Below are positions 29,086-41,400 of a stretch of DNA of 64,000 bases, piece by piece. The stretch is from Nemertoderma westbladi (taxonomy: Eukaryota > Xenacoelomorpha > Nemertodermatida > Nemertodermatidae): positions 1-64,000 of the forward strand of contig JAUCBJ010009062.1 in assembly GCA_032718475.1 (NCBI GenBank), in the 5' to 3' direction. Numbering within the stretch: position 1 is the first letter of the stretch; every line of letters begins with the position of its first letter. The notes beneath the pieces are model-generated. The model saw only the letters and a program-made list of their open reading frames with translations. It searched no databases and had not been told where the DNA came from. Position numbers and translations under genes: made by a program.

Positions 29086-29985
29086 ATGTACGTCGTTGGG
29101 CTACTCACGAAGGTGAATGCCGCATACCGTGCCGGTAATAGATACTGCAGTAATAAAACGATAACGCATTCACTGAGAAAGGAAATACTAAGACAATCTC
29201 AAGGGGGCGCTATCAATGTTACATACTCTGATACCTTAGCGACAGTAACCATTAGCAACCAGATTCAGAGGAACGCTTTAACTGGTTCAATGATTCTCCA
29301 ACTATCCGATATAATGGACGAGTTAGAACGATGGGAGACCGGAAAGGGTCTAATACTTATTGGCCAATCAAATCAGTTCTGTTCGGGCGGTGATGTAAAG
29401 AACTTACTGCGAGTTCTACCCGGCGGCCACAATGGGGCGTCTGTGTTAGGGGATACGATGTATGACGTCACTGGTAGGTTGCTACGACTCCCGTTAGTTA
29501 GCGTGAGCGTAATTCAGGGTTCTACTTTGGGGGGCGGGGCCGAGCTAACTACGTCAACGGACTTCCGGTTGATGCAGGAAGGTTCTCGATTAGGTTTCGT
29601 GCAGATCCATTTGGGCGTCTCTTGCGGCTGGGGCGGGGCAACTAGACTTTGCCAACTCGTAGGTAAACAGACCGCGTTGCGACTTTTACTCTCCGGCCGG
29701 ATATTAATAGCGGAGGAAGCGATGGATTTGGGTTTAATCGACGGGATTATTCCTCGGGATTGCCCCGATGTCGCCGCTTACTGTGCCGACTGGTTATCGA
29801 GCTACACTGTCGGCTCTCGGTCCGGTATACTAGCCGTAAAGAACGTTTGTCATCTCGCGAGTCGCGAATTCGGTTCATCACTGGTCGTAGAACGACGGGA
29901 GTTTAGTCGGAATTGGGGATCTCCTGAACATTACGATGGGTTTAACAATCCCAAAAAAATTAAAGTGATTCTGAAGAAATTATAA
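29086..29985 (+). CDS. ECHDC1: Ethylmalonyl-CoA decarboxylase-like (ECHDC1), single exon
   Basis: 299 residues of crotonase fold, close in length to animal ECHDC1, a cytosolic repair enzyme that decarboxylates ethylmalonyl-CoA and methylmalonyl-CoA made by side reactions of acetyl-CoA carboxylase. The first oxyanion-hole segment is FCSGGDVKNL (residues 98-107). The second is STLGGGAEL (146-154), followed by TDFRLM, SRLGFVQIHLGVSCGWGGATRL and the RLLLSGRILIAEEAMDLGLID helix region. The C-terminus NWGSPEHYDGF is ECHDC1-like. The frame is intact, without introns, and ends TAA followed by another TAA. Animal ECHDC1 genes usually have several exons, so this is either a retrogene or an intron-poor locus. 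Assignment over other crotonases rests on overall motif spacing. The ATG at 29086 gives the only full-length start. Confidence 0.85.
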   Translation: MYVVGLLTKVNAAYRAGNRYCSNKTITHSLRKEILRQSQGGAINVTYSDTLATVTISNQIQRNALTGSMILQLSDIMDELERWETGKGLILIGQSNQFCSGGDVKNLLRVLPGGHNGASVLGDTMYDVTGRLLRLPLVSVSVIQGSTLGGGAELTTSTDFRLMQEGSRLGFVQIHLGVSCGWGGATRLCQLVGKQTALRLLLSGRILIAEEAMDLGLIDGIIPRDCPDVAAYCADWLSSYTVGSRSGILAVKNVCHLASREFGSSLVVERREFSRNWGSPEHYDGFNNPKKIKVILKKL

Positions 29986-30029
29986 TAAGTTTGTCTCAAT
30001 CCATGTGGTTTGTAAACTGAATCAGTAAA

Positions 30030-30041
30030 AATAAAAATAAA
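30030..30041 (+). promoter_or_regulatory. Tandem AATAAA polyadenylation signals after ECHDC1
   Basis: Two adjacent AATAAA hexamers (30030-30035 and 30036-30041) about 45 bp after the ECHDC1 stop, just before the 23-bp array. Position and sequence fit a polyadenylation signal; use is inferred. Confidence 0.6.
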
Positions 30042-30054
30042 TATGTTCCAGAAC

Positions 30055-33000
30055 TTTCGATACCGTAGGTCCCTATATTTCGATACCGTAGGTCCCTATA
30101 TTTCGATACCNNNNNNNNNNNNNNNNNNNNNNNNNNNNNNNNNNNNNNNNNNNNNNNNNNNNNNNNNNNNNNNNNNNNNNNNNNNNNNNNNNNNNNNNNN
30201 NNNNNNNNNNTTTCGATACCGTAGGTCCCTATATTTCGATACCGTAGGTCCCTATATTTCGATACCGTAGGTCCCTATATTTCGATACCGTAGGTCCCTA
30301 TATTTCGATACCGTAGGTCCCTATATTTCGATACCGTAGGTCCCTATATTTCGATACCGTAGGTCCCTATATTTCGATACCGTAGGTCCCTATATTTCGA
30401 TACCGTAGGTCCCTATATTTCGATACCGTAGGTCCCTATATTTCGATACCGTAGGTCCCTATATTTCGATACCGTAGGTCCCTATATTTCGATACCGTAG
30501 GTCCCTATATTTCGATACCGTAGGTCCCTATATTTCGATACCGTAGGTCCCTATATTTCGATACCGTAGGTCCCTATATTTCGATACCGTAGGTCCCTAT
30601 ATTTCGATACCGTAGGTCCCTATATTTCGATACCGTAGGTCCCTATATTTCGATACCGTAGGTCCCTATATTTCGATACCGTAGGTCCCTATATTTCGAT
30701 ACCGTAGGTCCCTATATTTCGATACCGTAGGTCCCTATATTTCGATACCGTAGGTCCCTATATTTCGATACCGTAGGTCCCTATATTTCGATACCGTAGG
30801 TCCCTATATTTCGATACCGTAGGTCCCTATATTTCGATACCGTAGGTCCCTATATTTCGATACCGTAGGTCCCTATATTTCGATACCGTAGGTCCCTATA
30901 TTTCGATACCGTAGGTCCCTATATTTCGATACCGTAGGTCCCTATATTTCGATACCGTAGGTCCCTATATTTCGATACCGTAGGTCCCTATATTTCGATA
31001 CCGTAGGTCCCTATATTTCGATACCGTAGGTCCCTATATTTCGATACCGTAGGTCCCTATATTTCGATACCGTAGGTCCCTATATTTCGATACCGTAGGT
31101 CCCTATATTTCGATACCGTAGGTCCCTATATTTCGATACCGTAGGTCCCTATATTTCGATACCGTAGGTCCCTATATTTCGATACCGTAGGTCCCTATAT
31201 TTCGATACCGTAGGTCCCTATATTTCGATACCGTAGGTCCCTATATTTCGATACCGTAGGTCCCTATATTTCGATACCGTAGGTCCCTATATTTCGATAC
31301 CGTAGGTCCCTATATTTCGATACCGTAGGTCCCTATATTTCGATACCGTAGGTCCCTATATTTCGATACCGTAGGTCCCTATATTTCGATACCGTAGGTC
31401 CCTATATTTCGATACCGTAGGTCCCTATATTTCGATACCGTAGGTCCCTATATTTCGATACCGTAGGTCCCTATATTTCGATACCGTAGGTCCCTATATT
31501 TCGATACCGTAGGTCCCTATATTTCGATACCGTAGGTCCCTATATTTCGATACCGTAGGTCCCTATATTTCGATACCGTAGGTCCCTATATTTCGATACC
31601 GTAGGTCCCTATATTTCGATACCGTAGGTCCCTATATTTCGATACCGTAGGTCCCTATATTTCGATACCGTAGGTCCCTATATTTCGATACCGTAGGTCC
31701 CTATATTTCGATACCGTAGGTCCCTATATTTCGATACCGTAGGTCCCTATATTTCGATACCGTAGGTCCCTATATTTCGATACCGTAGGTCCCTATATTT
31801 CGATACCGTAGGTCCCTATATTTCGATACCGTAGGTCCCTATATTTCGATACCGTAGGTCCCTATATTTCGATACCGTAGGTCCCTATATTTCGATACCG
31901 TAGGTCCCTATATTTCGATACCGTAGGTCCCTATATTTCGATACCGTAGGTCCCTATATTTCGATACCGTAGGTCCCTATATTTCGATACCGTAGGTCCC
32001 TATATTTCGATACCGTAGGTCCCTATATTTCGATACCGTAGGTCCCTATATTTCGATACCGTAGGTCCCTATATTTCGATACCGTAGGTCCCTATATTTC
32101 GATACCGTAGGTCCCTATATTTCGATACCGTAGGTCCCTATATTTCGATACCGTAGGTCCCTATATTTCGATACCGTAGGTCCCTATATTTCGATACCGT
32201 AGGTCCCTATATTTCGATACCGTAGGTCCCTATATTTCGATACCGTAGGTCCCTATATTTCGATACCGTAGGTCCCTATATTTCGATACCGTAGGTCCCT
32301 ATATTTCGATACCGTAGGTCCCTATATTTCGATACCGTAGGTCCCTATATTTCGATACCGTAGGTCCCTATATTTCGATACCGTAGGTCCCTATATTTCG
32401 ATACCGTAGGTCCCTATATTTCGATACCGTAGGTCCCTATATTTCGATACCGTAGGTCCCTATATTTCGATACCGTAGGTCCCTATATTTCGATACCGTA
32501 GGTCCCTATATTTCGATACCGTAGGTCCCTATATTTCGATACCGTAGGTCCCTATATTTCGATACCGTAGGTCCCTATATTTCGATACCGTAGGTCCCTA
32601 TATTTCGATACCGTAGGTCCCTATATTTCGATACCGTAGGTCCCTATATTTCGATACCGTAGGTCCCTATATTTCGATACCGTAGGTCCCTATATTTCGA
32701 TACCGTAGGTCCCTATATTTCGATACCGTAGGTCCCTATATTTCGATACCGTAGGTCCCTATATTTCGATACCGTAGGTCCCTATATTTCGATACCGTAG
32801 GTCCCTATATTTCGATACCGTAGGTCCCTATATTTCGATACCGTAGGTCCCTATATTTCGATACCGTAGGTCCCTATATTTCGATACCGTAGGTCCCTAT
32901 ATTTCGATACCGTAGGTCCCTATATTTCGATACCGTAGGTCCCTATATTTCGATACCGTAGGTCCCTATATTTCGATACCGTAGGTCCCTATATTTCGAT

Positions 33001-36000
33001 ACCGTAGGTCCCTATATTTCGATACCGTAGGTCCCTATATTTCGATACCGTAGGTCCCTATATTTCGATACCGTAGGTCCCTATATTTCGATACCGTAGG
33101 TCCCTATATTTCGATACCGTAGGTCCCTATATTTCGATACCGTAGGTCCCTATATTTCGATACCGTAGGTCCCTATATTTCGATACCGTAGGTCCCTATA
33201 TTTCGATACCGTAGGTCCCTATATTTCGATACCGTAGGTCCCTATATTTCGATACCGTAGGTCCCTATATTTCGATACCGTAGGTCCCTATATTTCGATA
33301 CCGTAGGTCCCTATATTTCGATACCGTAGGTCCCTATATTTCGATACCGTAGGTCCCTATATTTCGATACCGTAGGTCCCTATATTTCGATACCGTAGGT
33401 CCCTATATTTCGATACCGTAGGTCCCTATATTTCGATACCGTAGGTCCCTATATTTCGATACCGTAGGTCCCTATATTTCGATACCGTAGGTCCCTATAT
33501 TTCGATACCGTAGGTCCCTATATTTCGATACCGTAGGTCCCTATATTTCGATACCGTAGGTCCCTATATTTCGATACCGTAGGTCCCTATATTTCGATAC
33601 CGTAGGTCCCTATATTTCGATACCGTAGGTCCCTATATTTCGATACCGTAGGTCCCTATATTTCGATACCGTAGGTCCCTATATTTCGATACCGTAGGTC
33701 CCTATATTTCGATACCGTAGGTCCCTATATTTCGATACCGTAGGTCCCTATATTTCGATACCGTAGGTCCCTATATTTCGATACCGTAGGTCCCTATATT
33801 TCGATACCGTAGGTCCCTATATTTCGATACCGTAGGTCCCTATATTTCGATACCGTAGGTCCCTATATTTCGATACCGTAGGTCCCTATATTTCGATACC
33901 GTAGGTCCCTATATTTCGATACCGTAGGTCCCTATATTTCGATACCGTAGGTCCCTATATTTCGATACCGTAGGTCCCTATATTTCGATACCGTAGGTCC
34001 CTATATTTCGATACCGTAGGTCCCTATATTTCGATACCGTAGGTCCCTATATTTCGATACCGTAGGTCCCTATATTTCGATACCGTAGGTCCCTATATTT
34101 CGATACCGTAGGTCCCTATATTTCGATACCGTAGGTCCCCTATATTTCGATACCGTAGGTCCCTATATTTCGATACCGTAGGTCCCTATATTTCGATACC
34201 GTAGGTCCCTATATTTCGATACCGTAGGTCCCTATATTTCGATACCGTAGGTCCCTATATTTCGATACCGTAGGTCCCTATATTTCGATACCGTAGGTCC
34301 CTATATTTCGATACCGTAGGTCCCTATATTTCGATACCGTAGGTCCCTATATTTCGATACCGTAGGTCCCTATATTTCGATACCGTAGGTCCCTATATTT
34401 CGATACCGTAGGTCCCTATATTTCGATACCGTAGGTCCCTATATTTCGATACCGTAGGTCCCTATATTTCGATACCGTAGGTCCCTATATTTCGATACCG
34501 TAGGTCCCTATATTTCGATACCGTAGGTCCCTATATTTCGATACCGTAGGTCCCTATATTTCGATACCGTAGGTCCCTATATTTCGATACCGTAGGTCCC
34601 TATATTTCGATACCGTAGGTCCCTATATTTCGATACCGTAGGTCCCTATATTTCGATACCGTAGGTCCCTATATTTCGATACCGTAGGTCCCTATATTTC
34701 GATACCGTAGGTCCCTATATTTCGATACCGTAGGTCCCTATATTTCGATACCGTAGGTCCCTATATTTCGATACCGTAGGTCCCTATATTTCGATACCGT
34801 AGGTCCCTATATTTCGATACCGTAGGTCCCTATATTTCGATACCGTAGGTCCCTATATTTCGATACCGTAGGTCCCTATATTTCGATACCGTAGGTCCCT
34901 ATATTTCGATACCGTAGGTCCCTATATTTCGATACCGTAGGTCCCTATATTTCGATACCGTAGGTCCCTATATTTCGATACCGTAGGTCCCTATATTTCG
35001 ATACCGTAGGTCCCTATATTTCGATACCGTAGGTCCCTATATTTCGATACCGTAGGTCCCTATATTTCGATACCGTAGGTCCCTATATTTCGATACCGTA
35101 GGTCCCTATATTTCGATACCGTAGGTCCCTATATTTCGATACCGTAGGTCCCTATATTTCGATACCGTAGGTCCCTATATTTCGATACCGTAGGTCCCTA
35201 TATTTCGATACCGTAGGTCCCTATATTTCGATACCGTAGGTCCCTATATTTCGATACCGTAGGTCCCTATATTTCGATACCGTAGGTCCCTATATTTCGA
35301 TACCGTAGGTCCCTATATTTCGATACCGTAGGTCCCTATATTTCGATACCGTAGGTCCCTATATTTCGATACCGTAGGTCCCTATATTTCGATACCGTAG
35401 GTCCCTATATTTCGATACCGTAGGTCCCTATATTTCGATACCGTAGGTCCCTATATTTCGATACCGTAGGTCCCTATATTTCGATACCGTAGGTCCCTAT
35501 ATTTCGATACCGTAGGTCCCTATATTTCGATACCGTAGGTCCCTATATTTCGATACCGTAGGTCCCTATATTTCGATACCGTAGGTCCCTATATTTCGAT
35601 ACCGTAGGTCCCTATATTTCGATACCGTAGGTCCCTATATTTCGATACCGTAGGTCCCTATATTTCGATACCGTAGGTCCCTATATTTCGATACCGTAGG
35701 TCCCTATATTTCGATACCGTAGGTCCCTATATTTCGATACCGTAGGTCCCTATATTTCGATACCGTAGGTCCCTATATTTCGATACCGTAGGTCCCTATA
35801 TTTCGATACCGTAGGTCCCTATATTTCGATACCGTAGGTCCCTATATTTCGATACCGTAGGTCCCTATATTTCGATACCGTAGGTCCCTATATTTCGATA
35901 CCGTAGGTCCCTATATTTCGATACCGTAGGTCCCTATATTTCGATACCGTAGGTCCCTATATTTCGATACCGTAGGTCCCTATATTTCGATACCGTAGGT

Positions 36001-37888
36001 CCCTATATTTCGATACCGTAGGTCCCTATATTTCGATACCGTAGGTCCCTATATTTCGATACCGTAGGTCCCTATATTTCGATACCGTAGGTCCCTATAT
36101 TTCGATACCGTAGGTCCCTATATTTCGATACCGTAGGTCCCTATATTTCGATACCGTAGGTCCCTATATTTCGATACCGTAGGTCCCTATATTTCGATAC
36201 CGTAGGTCCCTATATTTCGATACCGTAGGTCCCTATATTTCGATACCGTAGGTCCCTATATTTCGATACCGTAGGTCCCTATATTTCGATACCGTAGGTC
36301 CCTATATTTCGATACCGTAGGTCCCTATATTTCGATACCGTAGGTCCCTATATTTCGATACCGTAGGTCCCTATATTTCGATACCGTAGGTCCCTATATT
36401 TCGATACCGTAGGTCCCTATATTTCGATACCGTAGGTCCCTATATTTCGATACCGTAGGTCCCTATATTTCGATACCGTAGGTCCCTATATTTCGATACC
36501 GTAGGTCCCTATATTTCGATACCGTAGGTCCCTATATTTCGATACCGTAGGTCCCTATATTTCGATACCGTAGGTCCCTATATTTCGATACCGTAGGTCC
36601 CTATATTTCGATACCGTAGGTCCCTATATTTCGATACCGTAGGTCCCTATATTTCGATACCGTAGGTCCCTATATTTCGATACCGTAGGTCCCTATATTT
36701 CGATACCGTAGGTCCCTATATTTCGATACCGTAGGTCCCTATATTTCGATACCGTAGGTCCCTATATTTCGATACCGTAGGTCCCTATATTTCGATACCG
36801 TAGGTCCCTATATTTCGATACCGTAGGTCCCTATATTTCGATACCGTAGGTCCCTATATTTCGATACCGTAGGTCCCTATATTTCGATACCGTAGGTCCC
36901 TATATTTCGATACCGTAGGTCCCTATATTTCGATACCGTAGGTCCCTATATTTCGATACCGTAGGTCCCTATATTTCGATACCGTAGGTCCCTATATTTC
37001 GATACCGTAGGTCCCTATATTTCGATACCGTAGGTCCCTATATTTCGATACCGTAGGTCCCTATATTTCGATACCGTAGGTCCCTATATTTCGATACCGT
37101 AGGTCCCTATATTTCGATACCGTAGGTCCCTATATTTCGATACCGTAGGTCCCTATATTTCGATACCGTAGGTCCCTATATTTCGATACCGTAGGTCCCT
37201 ATATTTCGATACCGTAGGTCCCTATATTTCGATACCGTAGGTCCCTATATTTCGATACCGTAGGTCCCTATATTTCGATACCGTAGGTCCCTATATTTCG
37301 ATACCGTAGGTCCCTATATTTCGATACCGTAGGTCCCTATATTTCGATACCGTAGGTCCCTATATTTCGATACCGTAGGTCCCTATATTTCGATACCGTA
37401 GGTCCCTATATTTCGATACCGTAGGTCCCTATATTTCGATACCGTAGGTCCCTATATTTCGATACCGTAGGTCCCTATATTTCGATACCGTAGGTCCCTA
37501 TATTTCGATACCGTAGGTCCCTATATTTCGATACCGTAGGTCCCTATATTTCGATACCGTAGGTCCCTATATTTCGATACCGTAGGTCCCTATATTTCGA
37601 TACCGTAGGTCCCTATATTTCGATACCGTAGGTCCCTATATTTCGATACCGTAGGTCCCTATATTTCGATACCGTAGGTCCCTATATTTCGATACCGTAG
37701 GTCCCTATATTTCGATACCGTAGGTCCCTATATTTCGATACCGTAGGTCCCTATATTTCGATACCGTAGGTCCCTATATTTCGATACCGTAGGTCCCTAT
37801 ATTTCGATACCGTAGGTCCCTATATTTCGATACCGTAGGTCCCTATATTTCGATACCGTAGGTCCCTATATTTCGATACCGTAGGTCC
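30055..37888 (+). repeat. 23-bp satellite array (about 336 visible units)
   Basis: Unit of 23 bp containing CGATACCGTAGGTCCCTATA plus TTT. The visible sequence (30055-30110 and 30211-37888) is almost invariant; the only change I saw is one extra C at about 34137-34140, giving one 24-bp unit. The unit length is not a multiple of three and the unit contains TAG, so there is no long frame. The array starts 14 bp after a polyadenylation signal and contains an assembly gap, so its true length is unknown. Confidence 0.97.
30111..30210. other. Assembly gap (100 N)
   Basis: Exactly 100 N inside the 23-bp array, the conventional size for a gap of unknown length. Both flanks carry the same repeat in the same orientation. 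Confidence 0.99.
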
Positions 37889-38203
37889 ATTGCTTTCATA
37901 TTATTATTTTAATCTTTAATAACTGTTTAAATGAATTAAACCATTAACCAGTAAACCATTAACTGCACCATAGACGGCATCCAAGGTAAAATATAAAAAA
38001 ATATTACAGCGGCGTTATTCAAACAAAAAATTGAAAAAATATAAATACTTAAAAATATTCTCAAATGTTGGTAAGTTTAGATTATTATTATACCACATAA
38101 TCTGCATAATAAATAGTTGAAAGAAAACAATTTCGCTTATGTTTTTTAATAAATAATCACGCGGACTAAAATTCAAAATCACATATTTTATGTTTTGAAT
38201 TAA
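37889..38203. other. Unique spacer between the two large arrays
   Basis: About 315 bp of AT-rich DNA with no ORF, element or RNA gene. It has short A-rich and TTATTATTA runs and a duplicated ACCATTAAC motif (near 37940-37965). It is the only non-repetitive sequence between 30055 and the window end. Confidence 0.8.
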
Positions 38204-38439
38204 GTTAGTAATAACTGGTATACGGTCGCATAAGGTGTGTTTGTAAGGATGCAGTTAGTAATCGCATAAGGTGTGTTTGTAAGGATGCAGTTAGTAATCG
38301 CATAAGGTGTGTTTGTAAGGATGCAGTTAGTAATCGCATAAGGTGTGTTTGTAAGGATGCAGTTAGTAATCGCATAAGGTGTGTTTGTAAGGATGCAGTT
38401 AGTAATCGCATAAGGTGTGTTTGTAAGGATGCAGTTAGT

Positions 38440-41400
38440 AATCGCATAAGGTGCGTTTGTAAGGATGCAGTTAGTAATCGCATAAGGTGTGTTTGTAAGG
38501 ATGCAGTTAGTAATCGCATACGGTGTGTTTGTAAGGATGCAGTTCAGTGATAGGAATCGCATAAGGTGTGTTTGTATGGATGCAGTTAGTAATCGCATAA
38601 GGTGCGTTTGTAAGGATGCAGTTCAGTGATAGTAATCGCATAAGGTGTGTTTGTAAGGATGCAGTTCAGTGATAGTAATCGCATAAGGTGCGTTTGTAAG
38701 GATGCAGTTAGTAATCGCATACGGTGTGTTTGTAAGGATGCAGTTCAGTGATAGGAATCGCATAAGGTGTGTTTGTAAGGATGCAGTTAGTAATCGCATA
38801 AGGTGCGTTTGTAAGGATGCAGTTCAGTGATAGTAATCGCATAAGGTGCGTTTGTAAGGATGCAGTTAGTAATCGCATAAGGTGTGTTTGTAAGGATGCA
38901 GTTAGTAATCGCATAAGGTTTGTTTGTAAGGATGCAGTTAGTAATCGCATAAGGTGCGTTTGTAAGGATGCAGTTAGTAATCGCATAAGGTGTGTTTGTA
39001 AGGATGCAGTTAGTAATCGCATAAGGTGCGTTTGTAAGGATGCAGTTAGTAATCGCATAAGGTGCGTTTGTAAGGATGCAGTTAGTAATCGCATACGGTG
39101 TGTTTGTAAGGATGCAGTTCAGTGATAGGAATCGCATAAGGTGCGTTTGTATGGATGCAGTTAGTAATCGCATAAGGTGCGTTTGTAAGGATGCAGTTCA
39201 GTGATAGTAATCGCATAAGGTGCGTTTGTAAGGATGCAGTTAGTAATCGCATAAGGTGTGTTTGTAAGGATGCAGTTAGTAATCGCATAAGGTTTGTTTG
39301 TAAGGATGCAGTTAGTAATCGCATAAGGTGCGTTTGTAAGGATGCAGTTAGTAATCGCATACGGTGTGTTTGTAAGGATGCAGTTCAGTGATAGGAATCG
39401 CATAAGGTGTGTTTGTAAGGATGCAGTTAGTAATCGCATAAGGTGCGTTTGTAAGGATGCAGTTCAGTGATAGTAATCGCATAAGGTGCGTTTGTAAGGA
39501 TGCAGTTAGTAATCGCATAAGGTGTGTTTGTAAGGATGCAGTTAGTAATCGCATAAGGTTTGTTTGTAAGGATGCAGTTAGTAATCGCATAAGGTGCGTT
39601 TGTAAGGATGCAGTTAGTAATCGCATAAGGTGTGTTTGTAAGGATGCAGTTCAGTGATAGTAATCGCATAAGGTGCGTTTGTAAGGATGCAGTTAGTAAT
39701 CGCATAAGGTGCGTTTGTAAGGATGCAGTTCAGTGATAGTAATCGCATAAGGTGCGTTTGTAAGGATGCAGTTAGTAATCGCATAAGGTGTGTTTGTAAG
39801 GATGCAGTTCAGTGATAGTAATCGCATAAGGTGTGTTTGTAAGGATGCAGTTAGTAATCGCATAAGGTGCGTTTGTAAGGATGCAGTTCAGTGATAGTAA
39901 TCGCATAAGGTGCGTTTGTAAGGATGCAGTTCAGTGATAGTAATCGCATAAGGTGCGTTTGTAAGGATGCAGTTAGTAATCGCATAAGGTGTGTTTGTAA
40001 GGATGCAGTTAGTAATCGCATAAGGTGTGTTTGTAAGGATGCAGTTCAGTGATAGTAATAGCATAAGGTGCGTTTGTAAGGATGCAGTTCAGTGATAGTA
40101 ATCGCATAAGGTGTGTTTGTAAGGATGCAGTTAGTAATCGCATACGGTGTGTTTGTAAGGATGCAGTTCAGTGATAGGAATCGCATAAGGTGTGTTTGTA
40201 AGGATGCAGTTCAGTGATAGGAATCGCATAAGGTGCGTTTGTATGGATGCAGTTAGTAATCGCATAAGGTGCGTTTGTAAGGATGCAGTTCAGTGATAGT
40301 AATCGCATAAGGTGCGTTTGTAAGGATGCAGTTAGTAATCGCATAAGGTGTGTTTGTAAGGATGCAGTTAGTAATCGCATAAGGTTTGTTTGTAAGGATG
40401 CAGTTAGTAATCGCATAAGGTGCGTTTGTAAGGATGCAGTTAGTAATCGCATACGGTGTGTTTGTAAGGATGCAGTTCAGTGATAGGAATCGCATAAGGT
40501 GTGTTTGTAAGGATGCAGTTAGTAATCGCATAAGGTGCGTTTGTAAGGATGCAGTTCAGTGATAGTAATCGCATAAGGTGCGTTTGTAAGGATGCAGTTA
40601 GTAATCGCATAAGGTGTGTTTGTAAGGATGCAGTTAGTAATCGCATACGGTGTGTTTGTAAGGATGCAGTTCAGTGATAGGAATCGCATAAGGTGTGTTT
40701 GTATGGATGCAGTTAGTAATCGCATAAGGTGCGTTTGTAAGGATGCAGTTCAGTGATAGTAATCGCATAAGGTGTGTTTGTAAGGATGCAGTTCAGTGAT
40801 AGTAATCGCATAAGGTGCGTTTGTAAGGATGCAGTTAGTAATCGCATACGGTGTGTTTGTAAGGATGCAGTTCAGTGATAGGAATCGCATAAGGTGTGTT
40901 TGTAAGGATGCAGTTAGTAATCGCATAAGGTGCGTTTGTAAGGATGCAGTTCAGTGATAGTAATCGCATAAGGTGCGTTTGTAAGGATGCAGTTAGTAAT
41001 CGCATAAGGTGTGTTTGTAAGGATGCAGTTAGTAATCGCATAAGGTTTGTTTGTAAGGATGCAGTTAGTAATCGCATAAGGTGCGTTTGTAAGGATGCAG
41101 TTAGTAATCGCATAAGGTGTGTTTGTAAGGATGCAGTTAGTAATCGCATAAGGTGCGTTTGTAAGGATGCAGTTAGTAATCGCATAAGGTGCGTTTGTAA
41201 GGATGCAGTTAGTAATCGCATACGGTGTGTTTGTAAGGATGCAGTTCAGTGATAGGAATCGCATAAGGTGCGTTTGTATGGATGCAGTTAGTAATCGCAT
41301 AAGGTGCGTTTGTAAGGATGCAGTTCAGTGATAGTAATCGCATAAGGTGCGTTTGTAAGGATGCAGTTAGTAATCGCATAAGGTGTGTTTGTAAGGATGC

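Noticed and set aside
26585-29985. RPF2-ECHDC1 operon with trans-splicing
   Set aside because: The genes are 1.6 kb apart with a tRNA-like repeat and a hairpin between them, one is frameshifted, and no intercistronic splice acceptor arrangement is evident.
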